DNA of 32,729 nucleotides from Muribaculaceae bacterium Isolate-110 (HZI) (GTDB lineage Bacteria; Bacteroidota; Bacteroidia; Bacteroidales; Muribaculaceae), in the NCBI GenBank assembly GCA_003762875.1, contig RIBL01000027.1, positions 1-32,729 on the forward strand. Reading direction: 5' to 3'. A program made the translations under genes and the position numbers. This document shows positions 7,024-16,332 of this stretch, piece after piece (within the stretch, counting starts at the first letter, position 1; each line of letters begins with the position of its first letter). The notes beneath the pieces were generated by a model that was not told the origin of the DNA, did no database searches, and worked only from the letters and a program-made list of their open reading frames with translations.

Positions 7024-8324
7024 AACAGCAATACGATTCATATAAGCCCTCCGGCATCGACTGGATCGGAGATATTCCGAGCCATTGGGTATCTAAACGA
7101 CTTCGTTATGTATGCGAATTTAGAAATGGTTACACCCCTTCTAAAGCAAACGGTGAGTACTGGGCGGACGGTACAATCCCATGGTATCGGATGGAAGATA
7201 TTCGTGAGTTTGGAAGATTTTTAAAGGAATCCAAACAGAGTATTAGCAAAGACGCAGTTAAAGGATGTGGACTTTTTGAAGCAGGTAGCTTTATTCTTGC
7301 TACTACGGCTACAATAGGAGAGCATGCAATGCTAATTGTTGATTCGCTTGCGAATCAACAATTTACGAATCTAAAGATTCGTAAATCGTTGAACCATACG
7401 GTTACAAAAGAGTTTTTCTTTTATTATCTTTTTGTTATAGACGAATTTTGCAAGTCAACTACAAAAACCACGACTTTTCCGGCTATGGATATGACCGATT
7501 TAAGAAATTTCGGTGTATCAATTCCCCCTCTTGCTGAGCAGGAGGCGATAGCGGCATGGCTGGATGAAAAGTGTGGAGAGATTGATGCAGCGATTGCAAA
7601 GGTTGACCGTGAGATTGAGCTTATTGATGAACTGAAACAGAGTGAGATTTCGCGCGTAGTCACCCGTGGCCTCAACCCCAACGCTTCCCTCCGCCCCTCC
7701 GGCATCGACTGGATTGGCAATATTCCGAGTCATTGGGAAATTGCTCCGGTTAAATATTCATTCAATTTATTTGCAGGAGCTACACCTAAAACTGAGAAAG
7801 CGATTTATTGGGATGGTGAAATTATCTGGATAACTCCTGCAGATTATAAAACCGATGATCACTATATAAGTAAAGGTCGAAAAAATATTACAAAAGAAGG
7901 ATTGGCATCATGTGCAACTGAGATTGTCCCAATAAATAGTTTGATCTTTTCTAAAAGAGCACCCATCGGCACTGTATCTCTTGCAAAAACGCCATTATGT
8001 ACAAATCAGGGATGCATATCATGTGTGCCTAAATCTGCGACTAATAGCAATTTTTTTTATTATTCATGCAGAATTGCCACTAAAGAGTTTGAGATGTTAG
8101 GATCAGGAGCGACATTCTTAGAAATATCATCATCGAATTTTGCAAATTTCAAGATGCCACTACCACCTCTTACCGAGCAGCAGGCAATCGCAGACTATCT
8201 TGACAAGAAATGTGCTGAGATTGACGGACTGAAAGCGAAACTGAGCAAGAAGCGCGAGACGCTTAAAGAGCTGCGTCAATCCATAATCTCTGAGGTCGTT
8301 ACCGGCAAACGAAAAGTAATTTAA
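7020..8324 (+). CDS. hsdS: Type I restriction-modification specificity subunit (HsdS)
   Basis: HsdS sets the DNA target of the complex. The 434-residue protein has two target recognition domains (about 18-165 and 236-375), each introduced by PSGIDWIG-x-IPSHW (residues 10-23 and 226-239) and each followed by a conserved coiled-coil region (LAEQEAIAAWLDEKCGEID at 171-189; LTEQQAIADYLDKKCAEID near 380-398). The duplicated start is also visible as a 43-bp direct repeat in the DNA. The recognition domains look AT-richer than the conserved parts, as expected if they are exchanged by recombination. The first contains two overlapping palindromes at 7334-7391. It overlaps hsdM by 4 nt; yhcG follows after 12 nt. 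The recognition sequence cannot be predicted by eye. Confidence 0.95.
   Translation: MKQQYDSYKPSGIDWIGDIPSHWVSKRLRYVCEFRNGYTPSKANGEYWADGTIPWYRMEDIREFGRFLKESKQSISKDAVKGCGLFEAGSFILATTATIGEHAMLIVDSLANQQFTNLKIRKSLNHTVTKEFFFYYLFVIDEFCKSTTKTTTFPAMDMTDLRNFGVSIPPLAEQEAIAAWLDEKCGEIDAAIAKVDREIELIDELKQSEISRVVTRGLNPNASLRPSGIDWIGNIPSHWEIAPVKYSFNLFAGATPKTEKAIYWDGEIIWITPADYKTDDHYISKGRKNITKEGLASCATEIVPINSLIFSKRAPIGTVSLAKTPLCTNQGCISCVPKSATNSNFFYYSCRIATKEFEMLGSGATFLEISSSNFANFKMPLPPLTEQQAIADYLDKKCAEIDGLKAKLSKKRETLKELRQSIISEVVTGKRKVI
7047..7089 (+). repeat. Direct repeat, copy 1, in hsdS
   Basis: This 43-bp segment encodes the PSGIDWIG-x-IPSHW lead-in of the first recognition domain. It matches 7695-7737 with four mismatches by my count. 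Such repeats are known crossover points for exchanging HsdS recognition domains. Confidence 0.85.
7334..7391. repeat. Two overlapping palindromes inside the first HsdS recognition domain
   Basis: Arms 7334-7347 and 7350-7363 are perfect 14-bp inverted repeats with a 2-bp spacer. The right arm overlaps a second palindrome, arms 7356-7372 and 7375-7391 (17 bp with one mismatch, 2-bp spacer). They encode residues about 106-124 (VDSLANQQFTNLKIRKSL), so the reading frame passes through intact. Confidence 0.85.
7695..7737 (+). repeat. Direct repeat, copy 2, in hsdS
   Basis: Second copy of the 43-bp segment at 7047-7089, here leading into the second recognition domain. Confidence 0.85.
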
Positions 8325-8336
8325 TGAATCGAGGAT

Positions 8337-9527
8337 ATGGCTAAAAATGATACCAAACCGGCATTTGTAAAACGTGACGCTATCGTGTCTGGCAAGGAGT
8401 ATGCACACTTGTTGGGCGAACTTAAAGACCGGTTCCGTCGATCGCAGATAAAAGCGGCTGTAAGAGTTAACTCAGCCATGCTTGAATATTACTGGGAAAT
8501 GGGCCGCGATATCTCGCGTCTGTATGCTAACGCCAAATATGGCAGTGCGTTTTTCGACTGTCTCAGCCTCGATCTGAAAGCGGAGTTTCCCGGTCAGACA
8601 GGCTTTTCATCAGCAAACATCCGATACGCAAAGCGATGGTATGAGTTTTACAATCAGGATAATGAAAATCTTCAACGAGTCGTTGAAGATTTCAAGACTG
8701 ACCATTCACCAAATCTTCACCAGCTTGGTGACGATTTCAGTAGCTCCGATTTTTCAAATCGTCAACGGCTCGTTGACGATTCTGAAATGCCCATTGATTT
8801 TGGATTAGTGCCTTGGGGTCATCATATAGATATTTTCACTCGATGTAAATCAGTTCCTGAAGCATTATTTTATATCGAACAAACCATTAGGAATAATTGG
8901 AGTCGCCCCGAACTTTCCGCTGAGATTGATGATGACCTTTATGCCAAGCAAGGCCGTGTCGTAACAAGTTTCGATGAAAAACTTCCGGCACCCTACAGCG
9001 GTCTGGCAAAGGCAATCCTCAAAAGTCCGTATGATTTCAGTTTCATCGACAAGAAAATAGTATCTGAGCGTCAGCTTGAAGACGAACTGGCATCAAACAT
9101 AACCCGGTTTCTGCTTGAACTCGGCAGCGGCTTCGCATACGTCGGACGGCAAATGGAACTCAAAATGCCGGGCGGTCAGGTTTTCGTTCCGGACATGATA
9201 TTTTATCACACGAGGCTTAAAGCCTATATAGTCTGCGAGTTAAAGGTAGTTCCATACATACCTGACTTTGCCGGAAAACTGAATTTTTACGTATCTGCCG
9301 TAGATGAACTGATGCGTCAGGATGATGATAACCCTACAATCGGTCTGCTGATATGCAAATCGAAGGACGACACCGTTGTAGAGTGGTCATTGCGGGGAAT
9401 GAACCAGCCTCTTGGTGTTGCCGAATACAAATTGATTTCCGAAAAGGTCGCCAAGCTGCTTCCATCTGAGTCTGAGCTCGGGAGGATCATTGATACATAT
9501 TCATCAGAATTTGATAAAAACGACTAA
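8337..9527 (+). CDS. YhcG/DUF1016-family PDDEXK nuclease within the hsd operon
   Basis: The 396-residue protein has an N-terminal DUF1016-type helical domain (about 20-190) and a C-terminal PDDEXK nuclease domain with the catalytic set D286 (VPDMIFY) and E301-x-K303 (VCELKV). YhcG-family proteins are putative nucleases often found between type I restriction genes; their exact part in restriction is not established. It sits between hsdS (12-nt gap) and hsdR (3-nt gap), so it is co-expressed with them. The N-terminal domain is interrupted at residues 110-150, before the PWGHHIDIF segment, by three imperfect 15-residue repeats (NLQRVVEDF, NLHQLGDDF, NRQRLVDDS). At DNA level these are three 27-bp palindromes. 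Fold assignment is strong, role uncertain. Confidence 0.88.
   Translation: MAKNDTKPAFVKRDAIVSGKEYAHLLGELKDRFRRSQIKAAVRVNSAMLEYYWEMGRDISRLYANAKYGSAFFDCLSLDLKAEFPGQTGFSSANIRYAKRWYEFYNQDNENLQRVVEDFKTDHSPNLHQLGDDFSSSDFSNRQRLVDDSEMPIDFGLVPWGHHIDIFTRCKSVPEALFYIEQTIRNNWSRPELSAEIDDDLYAKQGRVVTSFDEKLPAPYSGLAKAILKSPYDFSFIDKKIVSERQLEDELASNITRFLLELGSGFAYVGRQMELKMPGGQVFVPDMIFYHTRLKAYIVCELKVVPYIPDFAGKLNFYVSAVDELMRQDDDNPTIGLLICKSKDDTVVEWSLRGMNQPLGVAEYKLISEKVAKLLPSESELGRIIDTYSSEFDKND
8666..8800. repeat. Three 45-bp tandem repeats, each with a 27-bp palindromic core
   Basis: Units start at 8666, 8711 and 8756, exactly 45 bp apart. Each begins with a 27-bp palindrome: 8666-8692 (13-bp perfect arms, 1-bp spacer), 8711-8737 (12-bp arms, one mismatch), 8756-8782 (12-bp arms, outer base mismatched). 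The last two have a GCT spacer. The consensus core begins AAATC and ends GATTT. The unit length is a multiple of three, so copy number can change without shifting the yhcG frame. Confidence 0.9.
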
Positions 9528-9530
9528 GCC

Positions 9531-12500
9531 ATGAACATCGACAACGAAACGAAGTTTGAACAGCATATCGAAGCCGTCCTCTTGGCCTCACCTCTTTACA
9601 TCAAGCGAAATCCTAAGGATTTTGACATCAAGCGTCGTGTTGATGCCGATATGCTTTACCAATTCCTACGGTCGCAGACTGATACATGGGCACGGATGAT
9701 AAAGCGTTTCAAAAGCGATGATGCCGCTCTCGACGCAGTAATAAAGGATTACAACTCGAAGCTCGACAACGGTCATTCGTTGGTTGATATTCTGCGCAAA
9801 GGGTTGAAGATACAAGGCATTCCCGTAAAACTGATGCAGACCAAGCCGACACTTGCCGGCGAGGATTCCGCTTTGCATGAGCTTTACCTTGCCAACCGCT
9901 TTGCGGTGGTAAGACAGATGCGTTATTCGCTTGACAAGGCTGACAAGGGGAACGAACTCGACCTCTGTATCCTTCTCAACGGTTTTCCTATAATCACCGC
10001 CGAACTGAAAAACGAAGGCACAGGCCAGAACTATACCAACGGCATCTGGCAATACCGCAACCACCGCGATCCGAAGAATCCGATGCTACGCTCGGCATTG
10101 GTGCATTTCGTCGTAGACAACAACTATGCCTTCATGACTACATACCTTAACGGTGAGGATACCGCTTTTCTGCCGTTCAATGTGGATTCCGTGAATCCGC
10201 AGGTTGAGGGTGACTATGCCACCAGTTACCTCTGGCGTGATATATGGCAGGCAGATTCTCTGCTCAATATAATCGACCACTTTATAAAGAATGTTCAGTC
10301 CGATGGCAAGAGCGTGACCTATTTTCCCCGTTATCATCAGTTGCGCGTGGTGCGCAACCTCATCAGATGGGTCGGCGAGGATGGCCCCGGACATAACTAC
10401 CTGATCGAGCACTCGGCAGGCAGTGGCAAAACCAAGTCAATGGCATGGCTCGCACATCAGCTTGTCAACCTTGTCAATCCCGACCAGACTCCTGTATTCG
10501 ACTCAATCATCATGGTCACCGACCGCATCGTGCTCAATGCCAACATGGCGGATGACGTCAACGCATTCGCAACGGAGGCAGGTGTAGTGAAGGATATACG
10601 CCGGGGCAGCAAGCGACTTGCCAAGGCGATCAATGAGGGTGGACGCATAATCGTCAGCACCGTGCAGAAATTCAGTTATGCGCTCAGTGAACTGAAGCGC
10701 GAGAAGCACCGCAACTATGCCGTAATCATCGACGAGGCGCACACAGCAATAGGCAACGAGAGCGCCAAGGACATAGTTGCGGCACTCTCAACCGAAGCCG
10801 ACATACAGGTTGCGATGATTCAGGCGGATGCCGATGGTTATGAAGATCAGATGGATGCTCTCATGGCATATATGCAGACTCAGCGTCAGCAGATGAGCCA
10901 TATCAGTTATTTCGCTTTCACGGCAACACCGAAAGACAAGACATACGCCCTCTTCGGGAAGAAAACACCGGAGGGATATGTGGCGCACGACTATTATACG
11001 ATGAAGCAGGCTATCGATGAGAAATTCATCCTTGACGTACTCCGCAACTATACGACCTACAAGACGATGTTTGAATACATCGAAAAGAATACAGCACACC
11101 CCACAATGGCAATGACCACAGAAGGTGTCGCCAAAGAGCCGGAAGAGTTGTATGGCGAAAAGAAATCGGTTGCGCTGATTCTCAGGAAACTCAACTCCGA
11201 ACCGGAGAACATGACCCTGAAAGCAAGGCTCGCGCTCAGTTACTTCATGCAGCATACCCGCAACAAAATCGGAGGCAAGGCAAAGGCAATGTTCGTCAGT
11301 GACAGCCGCGCGTCGGCAGTGCGCTATAAGAAGATATTCGACAATCTGCTTGCCGAGGAATACGGCAGCGAGTTCAAGACTCTTGTCGCCTTCTCCGGCG
11401 AGGTAGAACTGCCCGACGGCTCGAAATACACCGAAGACAAGATGAACGGCTGGGGTATCAAGGACGACAAGATACGGGAGACTTTTGACACTCCGGAATA
11501 CCGTATTCTGATTGTCGCTGACAAATTCCAGACGGGCTTTGACCAGCCACTCCTCCACACTATGTTTGTTGACAAGATGCTCGGAGGCATACAATGTATC
11601 CAGACCCTTTCTCGTCTCAATCGCTGCTACGACAAAGGTGGGGTAAAGAAAGAGGATACTATGGTAATTGATTTCCGCAATGATGCCGACTCGGTGCAGA
11701 AAGCCTTCCAGAAGTATTATCAGACCACAATCCTGAACGGAGAGGTTGACACACAGCGTCTGTATACACTTCTCGATGACATCAAGGCGTTCAAACTGTA
11801 TAATGATACCGAGCGTGATCGGGTGGTAGAGAGTATGATGCGGCAGGATGTGGCCTCGGCAGTCTCCTTATGCAATTCCATAGTCAAGGAGCGCGAGACA
11901 CCACTGAGCAACGATGATAAGGATAAATACCGCAAACTCGTAAACCGCTATATCCGCAGCTATGGGTTCATGGCGCAGTTGCTTACGTATTGCGACCCCG
12001 ACTTGGAGCGTGAATACATATTCCTGCGTGCGCTTTACCCACGTTTGCAATACACCCGCGAGACACTGCCCATGGAGATTCTTGACCGAGTAGACCTCAA
12101 CAAACTGCGGCTCCAGATGGTAATGGATGGCACAATAACTCTTGAAGAGGAAGATGCCGAACTGAAATCATCACGCATCGGCGATGTAAAGGCTCCGGCT
12201 GAGGATGAGAAACGGTCACTGCGTGAAATCCTTGACATCGTGAATGAGCCTTATAAAGGCTTCCTTGACGACCATGACATAGTGCTCCGACCACTGAATC
12301 ATCTGATGCTCACTGATGAGAAAATTAATGAGGCAGTTAGAAGTGGCAACTCCTACGGAGTGTTGCGCGAACTGTTTTCAGAACGGGCACAAGACCTTGT
12401 GCTTGATATGAGCGGCAAAGGGATAGACCTTTATGAGGAGTTTATCAACGACACGCCGTTTGCCCGCGAATATATCCGTGGCCTCCTTGATATGGCTCTG

Positions 12501-13097
12501 CGCAACAATCAGCAGAGCAGCATCAATCTCGACCTGCACCGTCTCGCCGAGAAGATTGTCGAGGAAATCCGGGAAGAGTTCATTGAACTGGCGCAAACAT
12601 CTCGCAGACTTGATGAAGTGGCGGAATATCTTATCAATGTGATTCAGAAGAGAGCCGCAAAACCGGGGCTGAACGGCGCGAACGATTTGCTGATCAACTC
12701 CTTCAATCATCTGCTCTGTAATGAGCGTCTGACAGAACTTGACCGACGCGCCCACTTCAACACCCTTGTCGGAAAATTCGAGTCGTTCCTGAAGAAGCTC
12801 TACTATCTCATCAACAACCGTGAGCTGACAACCCGTGAAGGCTCTGCCGACAGCACGACATTCTCGGACTGCATCTTCGGACATGAGTCCCTGAAACGGC
12901 TGAAACATACGACCGATACCCGCTATTACCGATTCCGTGACTATCTGGAAAAAGTGCGTGGCTGGAGAAACGACGAGGCACACAGTGCCCCGGAAATCCC
13001 GGATGCCGAGCTCCGTGAAGCCGTACATGTCCTTGTGACCATGTACGCCTATGTCATAGCCCGCAGCATCACCGACCTCGAAATGAACGGATTCTAA
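9531..13097 (+). CDS. hsdR: Type I restriction enzyme motor/nuclease subunit (HsdR)
   Basis: HsdR translocates DNA towards the bound complex and cuts unmodified DNA. In the 1188-residue protein the N-terminal PDDEXK nuclease has D144 and E158-L-K160 (LDLCILLN, then ITAELKNEGTGQ). The SF2 motor follows with Walker A HSAGSGKT at 294-301 and DEAH at 401-404, then the second RecA lobe with FQTGFDQPLLHTMFVDK and QTLSRLNR. The C-terminal helical part binds the methylase core. Length is at the upper end of the usual range. It starts 3 nt after yhcG and ends 13 nt before the DruH-like gene. It looks GC-rich like hsdM. Confident call. Confidence 0.95.
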   Translation: MNIDNETKFEQHIEAVLLASPLYIKRNPKDFDIKRRVDADMLYQFLRSQTDTWARMIKRFKSDDAALDAVIKDYNSKLDNGHSLVDILRKGLKIQGIPVKLMQTKPTLAGEDSALHELYLANRFAVVRQMRYSLDKADKGNELDLCILLNGFPIITAELKNEGTGQNYTNGIWQYRNHRDPKNPMLRSALVHFVVDNNYAFMTTYLNGEDTAFLPFNVDSVNPQVEGDYATSYLWRDIWQADSLLNIIDHFIKNVQSDGKSVTYFPRYHQLRVVRNLIRWVGEDGPGHNYLIEHSAGSGKTKSMAWLAHQLVNLVNPDQTPVFDSIIMVTDRIVLNANMADDVNAFATEAGVVKDIRRGSKRLAKAINEGGRIIVSTVQKFSYALSELKREKHRNYAVIIDEAHTAIGNESAKDIVAALSTEADIQVAMIQADADGYEDQMDALMAYMQTQRQQMSHISYFAFTATPKDKTYALFGKKTPEGYVAHDYYTMKQAIDEKFILDVLRNYTTYKTMFEYIEKNTAHPTMAMTTEGVAKEPEELYGEKKSVALILRKLNSEPENMTLKARLALSYFMQHTRNKIGGKAKAMFVSDSRASAVRYKKIFDNLLAEEYGSEFKTLVAFSGEVELPDGSKYTEDKMNGWGIKDDKIRETFDTPEYRILIVADKFQTGFDQPLLHTMFVDKMLGGIQCIQTLSRLNRCYDKGGVKKEDTMVIDFRNDADSVQKAFQKYYQTTILNGEVDTQRLYTLLDDIKAFKLYNDTERDRVVESMMRQDVASAVSLCNSIVKERETPLSNDDKDKYRKLVNRYIRSYGFMAQLLTYCDPDLEREYIFLRALYPRLQYTRETLPMEILDRVDLNKLRLQMVMDGTITLEEEDAELKSSRIGDVKAPAEDEKRSLREILDIVNEPYKGFLDDHDIVLRPLNHLMLTDEKINEAVRSGNSYGVLRELFSERAQDLVLDMSGKGIDLYEEFINDTPFAREYIRGLLDMALRNNQQSSINLDLHRLAEKIVEEIREEFIELAQTSRRLDEVAEYLINVIQKRAAKPGLNGANDLLINSFNHLLCNERLTELDRRAHFNTLVGKFESFLKKLYYLINNRELTTREGSADSTTFSDCIFGHESLKRLKHTTDTRYYRFRDYLEKVRGWRNDEAHSAPEIPDAELREAVHVLVTMYAYVIARSITDLEMNGF

Positions 13098-13110
13098 ACC
13101 GACTAATACC

Positions 13111-16100
13111 ATGAAAGCCATGTACGATATTTGTTCCGAAGACCATTTGGCATTGAATGGCATCCTTCAATCTCGCGGGATGGAGAAAATTCTGCCTGAC
13201 AAGCCGTTATGGAAACTTAAACTCAGCGATGATGAATACGAACAGCTTAAGTCAACGCTGATTGAACATTCCGATGAACTTGATGGATTTGGAATGGAAG
13301 CAGCAATTTGCTATGCTGAATGGTGGAGGCGTGATTACAATGGGAACATTCCGTCAAAGGAGGATGTCGCTGTTGGGATTGGTCTTGATATATGTCGGGC
13401 CAGTGAATTGTATATGGCAGCCAGAACGGCATTACAGAGGAACGGATTTACATTCATCCATTCCTTAAAGCGGACAGAATACTTTCGCACCCTTCTTAAT
13501 CAAGGGGGATTACCCATCAGATATATTCGTAATAACGAGGGCAACATGGGAAACTTTTCCAGATTTCTCAAAGGTCTGGTGAAAGAGTTATCCTCCATAA
13601 ATTATGACTGGAATAACGCAGATTCCTCGGTAATTCGTCAGTTTTCATGCGTTTCCTATCTTGGTGATTCGTTCAAGAATGAGAATATATATGATGTCTC
13701 CATTCAGATAGCACGCGCCATAATCATGGAGGAAACCGCACTTCTTCCATATGATGACAGCGACAAGGCTTTTGCAGAACTTACGGATTCCTTGAAGCGA
13801 GAGTATTCACGAGTTAGAAGCGGTTCCCGGCTTCGTCCGTTATCGTTGCAGTGGCGGTTACACCTTGTTGAGGGGGAAAGCGCAAGCCTATATATCCTTC
13901 CCGAAGCAATAAAAAATTTATCCGCTGAGTCCATTCCCGGATTAAACATTAATACCTGTTACTCTTTTGATGTCTTTGTAGCCGGAGTACTCACAGGGAA
14001 ATATATCAGAAAGGAAACAAAGTTTTCTGATGAAGGGCAAGCAGTCAGTGCTGTATATACCCGTATATCCATGGGACCAACCAGGGAAATCAGATGGAAC
14101 GGTGAACCAGTGGTAGAGGTCAAAATAAGATGTGACAACGATGACCGTATTTTCCTGACCATAGCAGGTAGCTTTGCGCCCAATTTTGATTATCCGCAAG
14201 TATTCCAGATGCTTGACAACAATATATATGCTATGTCTGAGACGGGCAATTCGGAGAAAAACATAGCTTTATACTCGGAGACATGGAGTAATCTGGTATC
14301 TAATCCGATTTCAATCGCCGGACATAAGTTGTTTTACGAGCAATTTTCCCACGAACTAACACTTACAGAGTCATTAACAGAAGAGACTGTACTGTTGGAA
14401 AATAAGTTTACTCCTTATACTGTGGAGTTTTCCAATAGCTATATCCCATGGCTTGAACGTTCCAATTTCAAATTACTGTCATCTGTACCTATCGTAAGAG
14501 TATATGACAAGGATAAGGAAAGAGTCAGCAATATCAAGATAAAGTATCGAGACCGTTATAGTCTGAATAAAGAATGGAGGACTCTGAAAACATCGTGCGT
14601 ACTTCCTCCCGGTATTGTTGATATATGTGTGGAAACTCCGGATTCACACCGTATAATCGAAACATTCTACTGCATAGGAGACATTGCCTTTACTCACTGT
14701 AATGAAGGCAGTATGTCCACCGAAATACACTTCAAAAGCAATCAATCGTTTCGTGCGGAAATTGAAAGAATTGAATGTGCTGATGTAATCAATGTAGGCA
14801 CCCATGGGTGGCGTATTTCCAGATGTGCCGATACTCTATCATGCCCGTCGGAATGCGGTTTTAGAATATATAGGGATAATACCCCTGTCTTAAAACTTTC
14901 GATAGCTATACCGTTTGAGGGTGTTGTACTCACAGATGTAAATGGCGGTATAGTTCCGCGCGGCAAGATTATCTCTTTTGCCAATCTTGCACACTATTGC
15001 ATCATGTCGCATGGCAGAGGTAGAAGAAATCTCTCTGTTTCCTATTATTCCAACAGAACAGAAGATGATTCTAAAATCAAGAGTCTTAACGGCAAGGTTT
15101 ATGATGGCATAGTGTCATTAACCGATTATAAACCACTTATTGATAGAATATTCAATCTATACGGAGCCAACAGTTTCAATAGGAGCTCTTGTGTTACACT
15201 CAACATCTCCGGGAACCCTGTATTTGTCAGAAAATTTGTCCTTGAATCCACTATCAAAGATGGTATGGTCACAGTGATTGACAATACTGAAGATAATACG
15301 GATGATTTTTTATATGAGGGTGAGCTTTATGCCTTCCCGGTTGGGAATCAGCTTGGTATTCAGGATTTATACCCGGTGATGCTCATGAGAAAAGATTCCG
15401 TCAAAAACACATTTGCATTTCCTAAAGATTTCTATCATAAGGAAGTGATTGTGTTTTCCGGAGCCACAGATAAACGACGTATTGTTCCAAAATACTACAA
15501 TCGAGAAGATGATGATTTTGACTTGGTAAATCGGAAGGAAATGCAGATTGACAACATTTCTGAATGGGAGATATTGTTAGCTGATGAGAATGTCTTGTTT
15601 GGAGGTCATTGGAAGGAAGCCTGTAAAGCATTTGAGTTATGCAGTACTTTCAACCTCCCGTTCTCCACCCACAACGCACTACGTTCCATTGCAAGGACTC
15701 CAAATCTCATTGCTAAATTTATTCTTGCAATGTGGCTTAACGGAGACCGAAATGTTTTGGAAGAAGAAATAGACCGGTTTGAACAAGAGCTTGAAGTGGC
15801 TCTGCATTGGATTCCAGTGGATGTCTGGCAAGAGAGTATCAATGACCTGATGGGGAATATCCCGGAAACAATGATGCAGATCATTGTTATGAAACTCGTA
15901 GATTTTACCGAATTATTGGTAGAACTCCTGAATGCCACTGTAACCAATGAGCTTGCACAGGTAATGGCTGCTTACATCACGACCCTAAAGATTAACAAAG
16001 GTACGTTCATTTCAAGGTCTGACATCAATGAATATAAATCTAAAATCAGGGGATTATCGGACAACAATATGGATCTTCCGATTGTGAGATATAAACTACA

Positions 16101-16326
16101 GGGAAAGTATTATCCTTATGAGGATAAAATGCTACTTTCATACCGTGTTATGATAGAATCGGCAATGTGTGCAGCTGAAAACGCAAGTGGTATTGATAAC
16201 CGTACGGATTTATTTGCAAAGGAGTATAAGGAACATGCTCGGATTACCAATTTCTATCGCAAATATTTTAAGGAAACATATTGTAACATATTTCTCCGCA
16301 CTCTAAAATACATTAACCGTAAATAG
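13111..16326 (+). CDS. druH: DruH-like protein of a Druantia type III system
   Basis: This is a 1071-residue protein with no catalytic motif that I recognise. Near the N-terminus it carries AEWWRRDYNG (69-78), a signature I associate with large proteins paired with giant DUF1998 helicases. The middle is beta-rich and the C-terminal third mainly helical; there is no signal peptide or membrane segment. It is 6 nt upstream of a DruE-like helicase, and a protein of about 1,000 residues of unknown function plus DruE is the definition of Druantia type III. The gene starts only 13 nt after hsdR, so it appears to share the hsd transcript. An alternative start is Met4. The DruH name rests on size, the motif and the partner; its biochemical role is unknown. 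Confidence 0.72.
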   Translation: MKAMYDICSEDHLALNGILQSRGMEKILPDKPLWKLKLSDDEYEQLKSTLIEHSDELDGFGMEAAICYAEWWRRDYNGNIPSKEDVAVGIGLDICRASELYMAARTALQRNGFTFIHSLKRTEYFRTLLNQGGLPIRYIRNNEGNMGNFSRFLKGLVKELSSINYDWNNADSSVIRQFSCVSYLGDSFKNENIYDVSIQIARAIIMEETALLPYDDSDKAFAELTDSLKREYSRVRSGSRLRPLSLQWRLHLVEGESASLYILPEAIKNLSAESIPGLNINTCYSFDVFVAGVLTGKYIRKETKFSDEGQAVSAVYTRISMGPTREIRWNGEPVVEVKIRCDNDDRIFLTIAGSFAPNFDYPQVFQMLDNNIYAMSETGNSEKNIALYSETWSNLVSNPISIAGHKLFYEQFSHELTLTESLTEETVLLENKFTPYTVEFSNSYIPWLERSNFKLLSSVPIVRVYDKDKERVSNIKIKYRDRYSLNKEWRTLKTSCVLPPGIVDICVETPDSHRIIETFYCIGDIAFTHCNEGSMSTEIHFKSNQSFRAEIERIECADVINVGTHGWRISRCADTLSCPSECGFRIYRDNTPVLKLSIAIPFEGVVLTDVNGGIVPRGKIISFANLAHYCIMSHGRGRRNLSVSYYSNRTEDDSKIKSLNGKVYDGIVSLTDYKPLIDRIFNLYGANSFNRSSCVTLNISGNPVFVRKFVLESTIKDGMVTVIDNTEDNTDDFLYEGELYAFPVGNQLGIQDLYPVMLMRKDSVKNTFAFPKDFYHKEVIVFSGATDKRRIVPKYYNREDDDFDLVNRKEMQIDNISEWEILLADENVLFGGHWKEACKAFELCSTFNLPFSTHNALRSIARTPNLIAKFILAMWLNGDRNVLEEEIDRFEQELEVALHWIPVDVWQESINDLMGNIPETMMQIIVMKLVDFTELLVELLNATVTNELAQVMAAYITTLKINKGTFISRSDINEYKSKIRGLSDNNMDLPIVRYKLQGKYYPYEDKMLLSYRVMIESAMCAAENASGIDNRTDLFAKEYKEHARITNFYRKYFKETYCNIFLRTLKYINRK

Positions 16327-16332
16327 TCTCAT

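Noticed and set aside
7020-8324. Invertible hsdS (shufflon)
   Set aside because: No recombinase gene or second partial hsdS is nearby; the inverted repeats found are too close together to flip a recognition domain.
8666-8800. CRISPR array reading of the 45-bp repeats
   Set aside because: Only three units, palindromic cores without conserved repeat plus unique spacer pattern, and they lie in frame within a gene; no cas genes.
10788-11594. Minus-strand ORF of 268 codons opposite hsdR
   Set aside because: Same reason; it is Cys/His-rich by chance and has no recognisable domain.
12378-13163. Minus-strand ORF of 261 codons opposite the end of hsdR
   Set aside because: It mirrors the hsdR codons; GC-rich coding sequence often leaves antisense frames open.
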